Of a DNA stretch of 64,000 bases, positions 43,913-52,335 are shown piece after piece. The translations under genes were made by a program, and so were the position numbers. This DNA comes from Oceanimonas marisflavi (GTDB lineage: Bacteria; Pseudomonadota; Gammaproteobacteria; Enterobacterales; Aeromonadaceae): positions 62,001 through 126,000 of the forward strand of contig NZ_QAGM01000001.1 of the NCBI RefSeq assembly GCF_003049725.1. The letters are read 5' to 3'. Under the pieces are notes generated by a model. It ran no database searches, was not told where the DNA came from, and was given only the letters and a program-made list of their open reading frames with translations. Positions within the stretch are counted from its first letter, which is position 1; every line of letters begins with the position of its first letter.

Positions 43913-44341
43913 TGTAGTTTATGGAGCGCGGGCAACGCCGGTGTTAACGGCCTGCTACGCAGGCCCTGCCAGCTAAAGCGGCAGCTACAACACAAACTCC
44001 GTATTTCACAAACAGCTCGGACTGTAGGCGCCACTTTAGTTGGCGCGTTTATCAAGCAGCGCCGGTGTTAACGGCCTGCTGCGCAGGCCCTGCCAGCTAA
44101 AGCGGCAGCTACAATATCAGCTCCGTATGTCACAAACAGCTCGGGCTGTAAGCGCCACTTTAGTTGGCGCGTTTATCAAGCAACGCCGGTGTTAACGGCC
44201 TGCTGCGCAGGCCCTGCCAGCTAAAGCGGCAGCTACAACATCAGCTCCGGGTTTCACAAACAGCTCGGGCTGTAGGCGCCACTTTAGTTGGCGCATTGAT
44301 CAGGCAACGCCGGTGTTAACGGCCTGCTGCGCAGGCCCTGC
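43913..44341. repeat. REP/BIME array, about four tandem units
   Basis: Units of about 124 bp repeat (TGTAGGCGCC at 44022, TGTAAGCGCC at 44147 and TGTAGGCGCC at 44271). Each pairs a TGTAGGCGCCACTTTAGTTGGCGC arm with a CTGCCAGCTAAAGCGGCAGC arm and an AACGGCCTGCTGCGCAGGCCC hairpin in between. The last unit ends abruptly at the BCCT gene's 3' end. Confidence 0.85.
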
Positions 44342-44351
44342 TTCGGACATC

Positions 44352-45491
44352 TTACCGTGCTGGGGCTGCAGATACCCGGCACTGCGCCCGGCGCTGCCAC
44401 AGCAGCAGGGCGATCAGGGCATAAAGGCCGATCACCACCAGGCCCACCCACTCTATCTTGAGCGGGGTGAACTGGAACAGCAGCACCAGGCCGAACATCA
44501 GTGTCCAGTTCAGGGCCACGTAGCGCACCTGCCCCAGTTTCTCGGCCTCCATGCCCAGGTTGGTGGTATAGAGGCGGATCAGCGAGTCGAGGGAGTTGAT
44601 CACAAAAATCACTCCCACCACCACCATCGACAGGTTCAGCAAGCCGCCGATCGCCAGGCTCTGCTCAAAATGCAGATAGAGCACGGAAAACCAGATGGCA
44701 ATGGGAATGGAGGGCACCACCAGCATGGCGATGCACAGTTGCCAGGCCGGCAGGCCACCGGCAAAGCGGGCCACAAACTGGCCGATCATGATGCTCCAGG
44801 AAAACCACCAGAACAGATAAAAGGCGTGATAGTCGGTAATGGGCGTCACAAACCGGTGAATATGGGTGAAGTACTCACCAATGCCGGCCACCGTGCTGCC
44901 CAGCCCCTGTACCCCTGCCCCCGTGTTCAGCCACATGGCAAGGATAAGCGCGATAAACAGCCAGGTTGACGCCACGCTCAGCAGCTTCACATAACGCACG
45001 TCGGAGCTGGACCAGACCGCAGCCAGCACCACCAGTGCCACCAGCCCGTAGACCATGGCCGGCGGAATACCCTCGATATAACCGGGCAGGTAACTCAGGA
45101 ACAGGTAACCGGTAAAGGCACAGGTGCCGATAATCACCAGGTTATTGATAAACTTGATCAGCGGGATTTCGAACAGCCTGACCCTGGGCTCGATCAGCAC
45201 AAAATAGAAGGTGGTGAAGAAGTAAAAACCCCATACCAGAAAGCCCCAGAAGCCAAACTCGATGGCCAGGGGATTGGCAAAGCCGTATTCCGCCTCGCTG
45301 GCATAAACGGGAAATTCGGTGAGCGGAAACATCACCAGGCCCACGTCCAGCCCAGAGGTAAACAGAATGGCAATAAAGGTAAACAGGGAGGTGGGCATTT
45401 CCCCCTTGCAGCGCACCCGGCCGTAACGCAGCAATATCCACACCGACGCGGTCAGCGTCAGCACAATGGCAACAGACAACACCATATCCAT
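44352..45491 (-). CDS. Short, divergent BCCT-like transporter
   Basis: This 379-residue protein has about ten membrane helices. Segments align in character with BCCT marks: LFTSGLDVGLVMFPLTEFPVYA in place of TAGMGIGL-FWG-AEP, and FYLFWWFSWSIMIGQFVARFAGG in place of FYWAWWISW-PF-GMFIARIS. It lacks roughly the first 60-80 and last 60 residues of a full BCCT. The conserved GMGIG is changed to GLDVG. It could be a specialised osmolyte carrier. TTGCGAC boxes lie 153-185 nt upstream. Confidence 0.72.
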   Translation of the reverse strand: MDMVLSVAIVLTLTASVWILLRYGRVRCKGEMPTSLFTFIAILFTSGLDVGLVMFPLTEFPVYASEAEYGFANPLAIEFGFWGFLVWGFYFFTTFYFVLIEPRVRLFEIPLIKFINNLVIIGTCAFTGYLFLSYLPGYIEGIPPAMVYGLVALVVLAAVWSSSDVRYVKLLSVASTWLFIALILAMWLNTGAGVQGLGSTVAGIGEYFTHIHRFVTPITDYHAFYLFWWFSWSIMIGQFVARFAGGLPAWQLCIAMLVVPSIPIAIWFSVLYLHFEQSLAIGGLLNLSMVVVGVIFVINSLDSLIRLYTTNLGMEAEKLGQVRYVALNWTLMFGLVLLFQFTPLKIEWVGLVVIGLYALIALLLWQRRAQCRVSAAPAR

Positions 45492-45643
45492 GGCAAAGTT
45501 CCTCTTTTGTTGACTCCATCAATCGGTTCGTGCCCAACGGCACTGTGATCATCCGTGTGTTACTTGCTGGCCTTTAAACCTCACATTAATTGAACGATCA
45601 ATCAATACCCCACTGTAAAAGCAGGAGAGAATCAGAATATGCT

Positions 45644-45675
45644 GATTGCGACCCGGGACCTGGCTGTTTGCGACA
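45644..45675. promoter_or_regulatory. Direct TTGCGAC boxes upstream of the short BCCT gene
   Basis: GATTGCGAC at 45644 and GTTTGCGACA at 45666 lie about two helical turns apart, upstream of the BCCT gene and close to the terminator of the symporter gene. Confidence 0.45.
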
Positions 45676-45691
45676 AGAAGGTAGGGTATAA

Positions 45692-45717
45692 AAAAGGACG
45701 GCATTCGCCGTCCTTTT
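45692..45717 (-). terminator. Bidirectional terminator of the symporter gene
   Basis: AAAAGGACGGC and GCCGTCCTTTT form an 11-bp stem with loop ATTC, 11 nt past the symporter stop; both strands have T-runs. Confidence 0.88.
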
Positions 45718-45727
45718 GCTGGGCCGG

Positions 45728-47005
45728 TTAAACCCGGCTCGCGTCCGTCGCCGGAGCGGCGCGGTTGTAAACGGTTTCGTCCAGCTCGTTTTCGCTCTTG
45801 CCGATCAGCACCGACACCATAAGATCGCCACACACGTTCACCGTGGTACGGGCCATGTCGAGAATACGGTCGATACCGGCCACAATGGCCAGACCTTCCA
45901 GAGGCAGGCCAACGGTGGTCAGCACCAGCGACAGCATGATCAGGCCGGCACCGGGCACACCGGCAGTACCAATGGAGCCCAGTGTCGCGGTCATAATGAT
46001 CAGAATGTAATCGGACATGGCCAGATCCACGCCAAAGGCCTGGGCCACGAACACGGCACAAATACCCTGATACAGCGCGGTGCCGTCCATGTTGATGGTG
46101 GCACCCAGGGGCAGTACAAAGCTGGACACACCCTGAGACACGCCCATTTCCTCACGGGCCGCCTTGATGGAGGCCGGCAGGGTGCCGGAGCTGCTGGTGG
46201 TGGTGTAGGCCACGGCAGCCGGGTTGATCAGGCCTTTCAGGTAGCGCACCGGGTTCAGACGGCCTACCAGGCTGATCAGGCCGCTGTACACCACCACCAC
46301 GTGGATCAGGGCACCCACATACACCAGGGCCACCACCTTGATCAGCGGCAGCAATACTTCCAGGCCGTACTTGCCCGCCACCCAGGCCATCAGGCCAAAC
46401 ACACCGTAAGGGGCCAGCTTCATGATGATTTCGGTCAGTTTGTACATGCCTTCGGCCAGGCTTTCAAACACACGAACAGCCGGCTGCGCCTTCTCGCCGC
46501 ACAGGGTCAGGGCAATGCCCAGTCCCAGGGCGAACACAATGATCTGCAGTATGTTGCCGGCGGCCATGGCACCGATGGGGTTTTGCGGGATCAGCGCCAG
46601 CAGAGTGTCCACCATGGAAGGGGCTTCTTTCGCCGACACCGGCTCGGTAATGGTCATGTTCATGCCGGCACCCGGGGAAAACAGCAGCGCCAGTGCCAGA
46701 CCAATGGTAATGGCCACCGCCGTGGTACCCAGGTAAAGCACAACGGATTTGAGACCGATACGGCCCATCTTGCGGGTGTCCTGCATGGAGGTGACACCCA
46801 CCACCAGAGAGCAGAATACCAGCGGCACGATCAGCATCTTGATCGCGTTAATAAACAACGTGCCAATTGGCTTTAACAGCTCGGCGTCCGGCCCCATCAG
46901 GGTGCCCGCAATCACGCCCAGCACCATGCCTACCAGAATTTTTTTCCAGAGCGCCAGTCCGCTCCAAAAGCCGGTACGGCCCTGCACTGCTACTGTCTGT
47001 TCCAT
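45728..47005 (-). CDS. Dicarboxylate/amino acid:cation symporter (DAACS/GltP-like)
   Basis: This 425-residue transporter of the glutamate/aspartate:cation family shows HP1 (AYTTTSSSGTLPAS), the TM7 Na/substrate motif GATINMDGTALYQG, HP2 (GSIGTAGVPGAG) and TM8 (GIDRILDMARTTVNVCGD), with Asp and Arg residues for an acidic amino acid or C4-dicarboxylate. It is the expected target of the two-component system downstream: a good sigma-54 promoter lies 112 nt before the ATG and palindromes further up. Aspartate is the likely substrate given aspA and the racemase nearby. Confidence 0.88.
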   Translation of the reverse strand: MEQTVAVQGRTGFWSGLALWKKILVGMVLGVIAGTLMGPDAELLKPIGTLFINAIKMLIVPLVFCSLVVGVTSMQDTRKMGRIGLKSVVLYLGTTAVAITIGLALALLFSPGAGMNMTITEPVSAKEAPSMVDTLLALIPQNPIGAMAAGNILQIIVFALGLGIALTLCGEKAQPAVRVFESLAEGMYKLTEIIMKLAPYGVFGLMAWVAGKYGLEVLLPLIKVVALVYVGALIHVVVVYSGLISLVGRLNPVRYLKGLINPAAVAYTTTSSSGTLPASIKAAREEMGVSQGVSSFVLPLGATINMDGTALYQGICAVFVAQAFGVDLAMSDYILIIMTATLGSIGTAGVPGAGLIMLSLVLTTVGLPLEGLAIVAGIDRILDMARTTVNVCGDLMVSVLIGKSENELDETVYNRAAPATDASRV

Positions 47006-47116
47006 CGTTGGTTCCTTGATTTTTTGATGTCGAGGTATACAGCCGGACGCCCCTGTGCGGGTGCGGTCCAAACCATCGGTATCTGGCGCTCACTCGCCAA
47101 TCCCTGACCAGACAAC

Positions 47117-47132
47117 AGCAAAGCCCATGCCA
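47117..47132 (-). promoter_or_regulatory. Sigma-54 (-24/-12) promoter of the symporter gene
   Basis: On the minus strand TGGCATG-GGCT-TTGCT matches the TGGCAYR-N4-TTGCW consensus, with the GG and GC dinucleotides correctly spaced. Transcription would start about 100 nt before the ATG. Confidence 0.8.
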
Positions 47133-47281
47133 GTTTCTGAAAACTCCATTAAGCAACTGTTTATTAATGAATTTTTAATCAAGGTTGAATGGCAGCACAA
47201 AGCGGAAGGGGTATAACCAAAGTTATGAGCAAGGTCACAATGGAGAAGAAAAGTAATTTTTATCAAGGTGATAGGCAGGTT

Positions 47282-47310
47282 AACCCGGGTTATAACCCTT
47301 AACCCGGGTT
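47282..47310. promoter_or_regulatory. Paired AACCCGGGTT palindromes (enhancer candidate)
   Basis: Two identical 10-bp palindromes lie 19 bp centre to centre, about 150-165 bp upstream of the sigma-54 promoter. That is the normal place for an NtrC-family enhancer, so they are probably bound by the adjacent response regulator. Confidence 0.6.
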
Positions 47311-47318
47311 ATAGGGGT

Positions 47319-48740
47319 TCAGGCCTCGTCGGCCGCGGCCTTTTTCAGCCGCTTGCTCAGCGCCGGCTGGGAGATGCCCAGCAGACGGGCGGCCAGCGAC
47401 TGGTTGCCCTCGGCCCGGCGCATGGCCTCGGCCACCAGCAGATCACCCACTTCATTCAGCCTGGGCAGGGTCGGCATTTGGCTGAAGGGGCCGGATTCGG
47501 CTTCGCCTGCTGGCAGAACCTGTGTTTCCTGCTGGCCAAGGGCCTGGCGAAACACCTCCATCGACAGCATTTTCGACTTGTGCCGGCTCATGGCGTCATA
47601 GGCCAGCGCCCGCAACTCGCGCACATTGCCGGGAAAGGCGTAGTTGGCCAGCAGCACCGGCAATTCCCTGGGCAGGGTGGGCACGGTTTTGCTCAATTCC
47701 GCCGCCGCCTCGGCAAGAAAGTGCTCCAGCAACAGGGGAATATCATCCTTGCGCTGGCGCAGCGGTGGTATCTCCACCTGATGGGTGCGCAGCCGGTAGT
47801 AGAGATCCTTGCGGAAAGAGCCGTCCTGCTGCTTGCGGGCCAGATCCTGATGGGTAGCCACCACGATGCGGGCACGCAGGCGTTTGGGCCGGTCGCTGCC
47901 CAGAGGGTAATACTCCCCTTCCTGCAGCAGCCGCAGCAGCTTGACCTGGGATGCCAGGCTCAGATCCCCAATCTCGTCCAGAAACAGGGTGCCACCCGCG
48001 GCCTGTTCAATCATGCCGGCCCGGGCCCGCTCAGCCCCGGTAAAGGCCCCCTTGTTATGACCGAACAGGGTGTCGGCAAACACATTGTCGTCCAGCCCGG
48101 CCACATTCACGCTGATCACGGGCCCGTTGCGGTTGCTCAGGGCATGAATGGCGTGAGCAATCAGCTCCTTGCCCACGCCGCTCTCGCCACAGATCAGCAC
48201 CGGCTGGCTGCTGGCAGAAATGGCCTCCAGATACTGAAACACCGAGCGCATGCCCTTGTCCTGGGTAATGATGCCGGCAAACACCTCGGGGTGCTCCAGG
48301 GTGTCGGTGAGAAAGCGCCGGCGCATTTCTTGGTTTTCCAGCCGCATTTCCTGGCTGGCAATGGCCCGGCGAATGCCGCCGATCAGCCGGTCTTCTTCCG
48401 TGGTCTTGACGAAATAGTCGTAGGCTCCGAGGCGAATGCAGTTGACCGCCGTTTCCAGCTGGTTCAGCCCGCTGACGATGATCACCGCAATCTCGGGGTA
48501 TTCCTCCACAATTTGTTGCAGCAGGGTTTCGCCGGACAGATGCGGCATGGTCAGGTCCAGCAGCACCAGGCCAATGGGCTCCCGGGCAATGATGCCCATC
48601 ACCTCCCGGCTGTCTTCGCAGCGGTAAATATGATTGATGCCGCCCCGCCGCTCCAGAGCAATGCTGAGGCTGCGCAGAAAGGGGGCTTCGTCATCCACCA
48701 GCAGCACGCCGAAGCCGGGATAGAGGTTGCTTTTGATCAC
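47319..48740 (-). CDS. Sigma-54-dependent response regulator (DctD/NtrC type)
   Basis: This 473-residue protein has a receiver domain with phospho-acceptor Asp62 (LVLLDLTMP), an AAA+ domain with Walker [10 protein letters not shown] and the sigma-54 contact loop GAFTGA ([12 protein letters not shown]), and a C-terminal Fis HTH ([20 protein letters not shown]). The GAFTGA loop shows it acts with sigma-54. Its start overlaps the kinase stop by 4 nt. Likely target: the adjacent symporter promoter. Confidence 0.9.
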   Translation of the reverse strand: MIKSNLYPGFGVLLVDDEAPFLRSLSIALERRGGINHIYRCEDSREVMGIIAREPIGLVLLDLTMPHLSGETLLQQIVEEYPEIAVIIVSGLNQLETAVNCIRLGAYDYFVKTTEEDRLIGGIRRAIASQEMRLENQEMRRRFLTDTLEHPEVFAGIITQDKGMRSVFQYLEAISASSQPVLICGESGVGKELIAHAIHALSNRNGPVISVNVAGLDDNVFADTLFGHNKGAFTGAERARAGMIEQAAGGTLFLDEIGDLSLASQVKLLRLLQEGEYYPLGSDRPKRLRARIVVATHQDLARKQQDGSFRKDLYYRLRTHQVEIPPLRQRKDDIPLLLEHFLAEAAAELSKTVPTLPRELPVLLANYAFPGNVRELRALAYDAMSRHKSKMLSMEVFRQALGQQETQVLPAGEAESGPFSQMPTLPRLNEVGDLLVAEAMRRAEGNQSLAARLLGISQPALSKRLKKAAADEA

Positions 48741-50413
48741 GATGGGGTTCCTTTTATCGCAGGCAGCGTCAGGGTGGCGCGGGTGCCCCTGCCCGGCTCG
48801 GAGTCATACTCCAGCCGGCCGCCATGCTCCTGCACGATGCCGGCAGACACGGACAAACCCAGCCCGATGCCGCCCTGCTCGCGCTTGGTGGTAAAAAACG
48901 GATCCTTCAGCCGGGACAGGTTGTGGGGCTCGATGCCCACCCCCTGATCGATAATGTCCAGATACAGCTCATTGCCCTGGGCCCGGTAGCCGGTGCGGAT
49001 AAAAATGCCCTGCTCCGGGCTGGTCAGGGCCTGGCAGGCGTTGACCACCAGGTTGACCACCACCTGCTCAATGCGCTGGGCATTGCCCCTGAACGGCGGC
49101 AGGTCCGGTGCGCAGTCCACCTCCAGCCGCTGGCTGGACTTGCGAATGGTGTTGTCGACCAGGCGGATCACCGTGGCCACCAGGGCATTGAGATCCACGT
49201 TTTCGGTGAGCTCCGCCGGGCCCTGGCGGGCAAAGTCGCGCAGATCGTCCACTATACGGCGAATGCGGCCGGCGCTGGCCTGCATGTCGTCGAGCATGGC
49301 CGGCAGCTCCTCGCGCATGCGGCTGTAGGGCAGCCCGGCCAGGTAGAAGTCGCCCTGCTGCTCATATTGCGCCTCCAGCAGCGCTTCCAGATCGGCAAAG
49401 GCGTCTTTCAGCACCGGCAGGTTCAGCAGCAGCAGGCTGCTGGGGTTGTTGATCTCGTGGGCCACCCCCGCCACCAGAATCCCCAGGGACGACATCTTGT
49501 CGGCCTGGATCAGCTGCTGCTGCTGCAATTGCAGCTTTTCGCTGCGCCGGGCCACTTCCCGGGCCAGCATGCGGTTCCAGATCACAATGCCGCCCAGCAC
49601 CACCAGCAGCAGCGCCGACACCAGGGCGGCGGCCAGGCCGATTTTCTTCCAGGGCCAGCCGCCCTGCTCCAGCGGCCCGAGCCACTTGTCGTAAATTTGC
49701 TGGTAACGACCGGTATTCTTGAGAATGGCCAGCCCTTCGCTGAACCCCGCCAGCAGCGCCTCGTTGCCCCTGGCCACCGCATAGCCGTAGCGCTGGGGGC
49801 GAAAGGGCTGGCCCACCGGCACTATGTTGGAGAGCTCCAGCTCACGGCCCAGATAAAGGCCCGGCAGGTTGGCGACCAGGGCATAGTCGTGCCTGCCCGC
49901 TGCCAGCAGACGCAGGGCGGTGGCATGGGTGTCGACCAGCACCAGTTTTGCCCCCACCTCACTGTGCAGCAGCAGGTCGTGCATAATGCCGCCCCGCTGC
50001 ACAATCACCTCCCTGCCGCGCAGCGCGGCCAGCGCCCGGGCCTCGCCTTCCCCTTTGCGGGCAAAAATGGACTGATGCACGATGGCATGGGACGGCGAAA
50101 AGCTGTAATCGTCGCGGCGCTCGTCAGAAAAGGTCATGCCCTGCAGCACATCCAGCTCGCCCGCATCCAGCGCCTGGCGCATGCGGTTCCAGTCGCCCAG
50201 GCGAATGTCTACCTGCATGCCCATGACCTCGGCAATGGCGCGGGTCAGCTCCACGTTGTAGCCGTCGGGCTCGCCGTCTTCATTAAGAAATTCATAGGGC
50301 GGATAGTCGTGATCACCGCCCACGCGAATAATGCCGTCCCGGTACGGCTCTGCCGCCATGGCACCGTCCAGGGCCAGCCCCCACAACAACAAACACACCC
50401 AGAGCCGTTTCAT
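48737..50413 (-). CDS. Sensor histidine kinase with periplasmic solute-binding domain
   Basis: This 558-residue kinase has a signal peptide (LWVCLLLWGLALDGAMA), an SBP_bac_3 periplasmic sensor (about 25-255: YPPYEFLNEDGEPDGYNVEL) and one membrane helix (IGLAAALVSALLLVVLGGIVIW). Then come HisKA (GVAHEINNPSSL) and HATPase (NLVVNACQAL; GIGLGLSVSAGIVQEHGG). The sensor domain resembles polar amino acid binding proteins, so it may detect an acidic amino acid directly. Stop and start overlap the neighbours by 4 nt on both sides. Confidence 0.88.
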   Translation of the reverse strand: MKRLWVCLLLWGLALDGAMAAEPYRDGIIRVGGDHDYPPYEFLNEDGEPDGYNVELTRAIAEVMGMQVDIRLGDWNRMRQALDAGELDVLQGMTFSDERRDDYSFSPSHAIVHQSIFARKGEGEARALAALRGREVIVQRGGIMHDLLLHSEVGAKLVLVDTHATALRLLAAGRHDYALVANLPGLYLGRELELSNIVPVGQPFRPQRYGYAVARGNEALLAGFSEGLAILKNTGRYQQIYDKWLGPLEQGGWPWKKIGLAAALVSALLLVVLGGIVIWNRMLAREVARRSEKLQLQQQQLIQADKMSSLGILVAGVAHEINNPSSLLLLNLPVLKDAFADLEALLEAQYEQQGDFYLAGLPYSRMREELPAMLDDMQASAGRIRRIVDDLRDFARQGPAELTENVDLNALVATVIRLVDNTIRKSSQRLEVDCAPDLPPFRGNAQRIEQVVVNLVVNACQALTSPEQGIFIRTGYRAQGNELYLDIIDQGVGIEPHNLSRLKDPFFTTKREQGGIGLGLSVSAGIVQEHGGRLEYDSEPGRGTRATLTLPAIKGTPS

Positions 50414-51327
50414 GGTTTCGGTTCCGCCCGGCCGTAATGGTGCTCGCACACTTGCCAGAAGGCCTCGGCGGTGTCGGACAGGGGCCGGCTGCAGCGATAG
50501 AGGCAGACATTGAGCGGCCACTGCCAGTCGCTGCCGCCGCAGATCACCAGAAAGCCCTGGCGCAATTCTTCCCGAATGGCAAAGCTCGGCACCCAGGCAA
50601 TGCCCATGCCCTGCATGGCCATCACCTTGAGGCTGTCGGCCAGGGGCGACTCAAATGCCTGGTGCAGGGTGACCGGGCGCGGCCGGCGGCGCAGCAAGCG
50701 CGCCACACAACGACCGAGAAAAATCTCTTCGGGGTAGCCAAGATAAGGCAAGGCTTCTGCATCGGCTGAGTCCAGATTAAACACGGGCCGGCCGTCTTCG
50801 TCGGCCCGGCACACCGGCACCAGCTGCTCGGTTTGCAGCTCAAAACGGTGAAACTGCGCCGGTGCCAGGCCGGGATCGTCAAAAGCCAGCAGAAAGTCGC
50901 AAATGCCGTTTTTCAGGGCCTGCACGCTGTCGTCCACATTAGCCACCAGCTGACGGGTGCTGATGCCTTCCAGCTCCCGCTGAAACGACTGCAAAAAGGC
51001 GGGAAACAGGGACAGCGACAGGGTGTGAGACACGGCAAAGTCGATGGTATGAACGCCGCGCTGCTTGATGGAGCGCAGGTGGCTGATGCTGTCGGCCAGC
51101 TGGGTCACCAGGTTGCGGGCGGTAATGCGAAACAGCCGGCCCTCATCGGTGAGCTGCACCGGCATGCTGGTGCGATCGACCAGCTCGCAGCCCAGGGCGG
51201 CTTCCAGCGCGCGAATGCGCCGGCTGAAGGCGGGCTGGGTCATGTGCCGCTCCTCGGCGGAGCGGGAAAAGCTCTGGGTGTGGGCCAGGGACAAAAAGTC
51301 TTCCAGCCATTTTGTTTCTATGTTCAT
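50410..51327 (-). CDS. LysR-family regulator, HypT/YjiE-like
   Basis: This 305-residue LysR protein starts NIETKWLEDFLSLAHTQSFSRSAEERHMTQPAFSRRIRALE (HTH). Its ligand domain includes DEDGRPVFNL and GMGIAWVPSFAIREEL. That combination closely recalls the E. coli hypochlorite-responsive HypT/YjiE group. It overlaps the kinase gene by 4 nt, making an unusual three-regulator operon LysR-kinase-response regulator. Whether it senses oxidants or controls the aspartate genes is not clear. Confidence 0.82.
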   Translation of the reverse strand: MNIETKWLEDFLSLAHTQSFSRSAEERHMTQPAFSRRIRALEAALGCELVDRTSMPVQLTDEGRLFRITARNLVTQLADSISHLRSIKQRGVHTIDFAVSHTLSLSLFPAFLQSFQRELEGISTRQLVANVDDSVQALKNGICDFLLAFDDPGLAPAQFHRFELQTEQLVPVCRADEDGRPVFNLDSADAEALPYLGYPEEIFLGRCVARLLRRRPRPVTLHQAFESPLADSLKVMAMQGMGIAWVPSFAIREELRQGFLVICGGSDWQWPLNVCLYRCSRPLSDTAEAFWQVCEHHYGRAEPKP

Positions 51328-51597
51328 GCACCACCCTCGGCTTTTTCACAGCATCGGTCAGCCTGCTGACCGGTTCGGGCGGCATTATATCATTCGGTGG
51401 CGGCCTTGCTCAGCGCAATGTTGTGCCATGCCCATCCCGCACCGGATATAACAAACCGGCATAACAGTGCCATCCTGTTGATATTTCAGGCCCAGCCTGG
51501 CGGTTATGCAGAGCGGGTATAGGGGGTACTCAAACGGCATTGTCGGTACCCTCGCCGGCTGCTTTAGGCTGCCAAAAAACAGCCTGGAGACTTTCTG

Positions 51598-52308
51598 ATG
51601 CGTTCCCTTATTGGCATTCTTGGCGGCATGGGGCCGCTGGCCACCGTTGACTTTGTGACCAAAATCATTCACCAGACCCCGGCCAGCCGGGATCAGGATC
51701 ACCTGCCGCTGCTGGTGCATTCGGTGCCGCAAATTCCCGACCGCACCGCCTGCCTGCTGGAAAACAGGGAGTCGCCTCTTGCAGCCCTGCTGAAAGGGCT
51801 GAACACCCTGATAAGCGGCGGTGCCGGCTGCATTGCCATTCCCTGCAACACCGCCCATTACTGGTATGAGCCGCTGGCTCAGGCGAGCAGCGTGCCCATT
51901 TTGCATATTGCTCAAGCCTGCGCCGAAGCGCTGGCACAGGAAAAAATCACCTCCGTGGGCCTGCTGGCCACCGACGGTACCCTGAAGGCCGGCTTTTATA
52001 CGCGGGAGCTGGCGGAATACGGCATTGCCCTCACCACCCCCCAGCAGGAACTGCAGCGCCGGGTGATGGAAGGCATTTATCTGGTGAAGTCCGGTGCCCT
52101 TGAGCAGGGTGCTCAGGTGCTGGACGGCTGCATGGCCGACATGCTGCAGCAGGGAGTGGAGCGGGTCATTCTGGGCTGCACCGAAATTCCCGTGGCGCTG
52201 AACGCCCTTGACTCGGTCCATGCCCACCTTGGCATGGACGCCACCCGGGCGCTGGCGGCGGCCTGTGTGCAATGGCACCAGCAGCAGCCAATGGCGGTGG
52301 CGGCGTGA
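51598..52308 (+). CDS. Aspartate/glutamate racemase family protein
   Basis: This 236-residue cofactor-independent racemase has the paired catalytic cysteines in IAIPCNTAHYWYE and VILGCTEIPVAL, and the opening IGILGGMGPLATVDF. Length is normal for aspartate racemase (RacX/RacD). It is divergent from the LysR-kinase-regulator operon and convergent with aspartase, so it likely converts D-aspartate to L-aspartate for catabolism. No gene is visible in 51328-51597. Confidence 0.85.
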   Translation: MRSLIGILGGMGPLATVDFVTKIIHQTPASRDQDHLPLLVHSVPQIPDRTACLLENRESPLAALLKGLNTLISGGAGCIAIPCNTAHYWYEPLAQASSVPILHIAQACAEALAQEKITSVGLLATDGTLKAGFYTRELAEYGIALTTPQQELQRRVMEGIYLVKSGALEQGAQVLDGCMADMLQQGVERVILGCTEIPVALNALDSVHAHLGMDATRALAAACVQWHQQQPMAVAA

Positions 52309-52335
52309 TCACGCCGCCAGCTTGGTGTTTCTTGG

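Noticed and set aside
43913-44341. Regular repeats that might be a CRISPR array
   Set aside because: The period is about 124 bp, units are inverted-arm REP/BIME elements, intervening sequence is also conserved and no cas genes are nearby.
51328-51597. Sigma-54 promoter before the aspartate racemase gene
   Set aside because: GTGGCGGCCTTGCTC looks similar but the GG-GC spacing is 3 bases too short.
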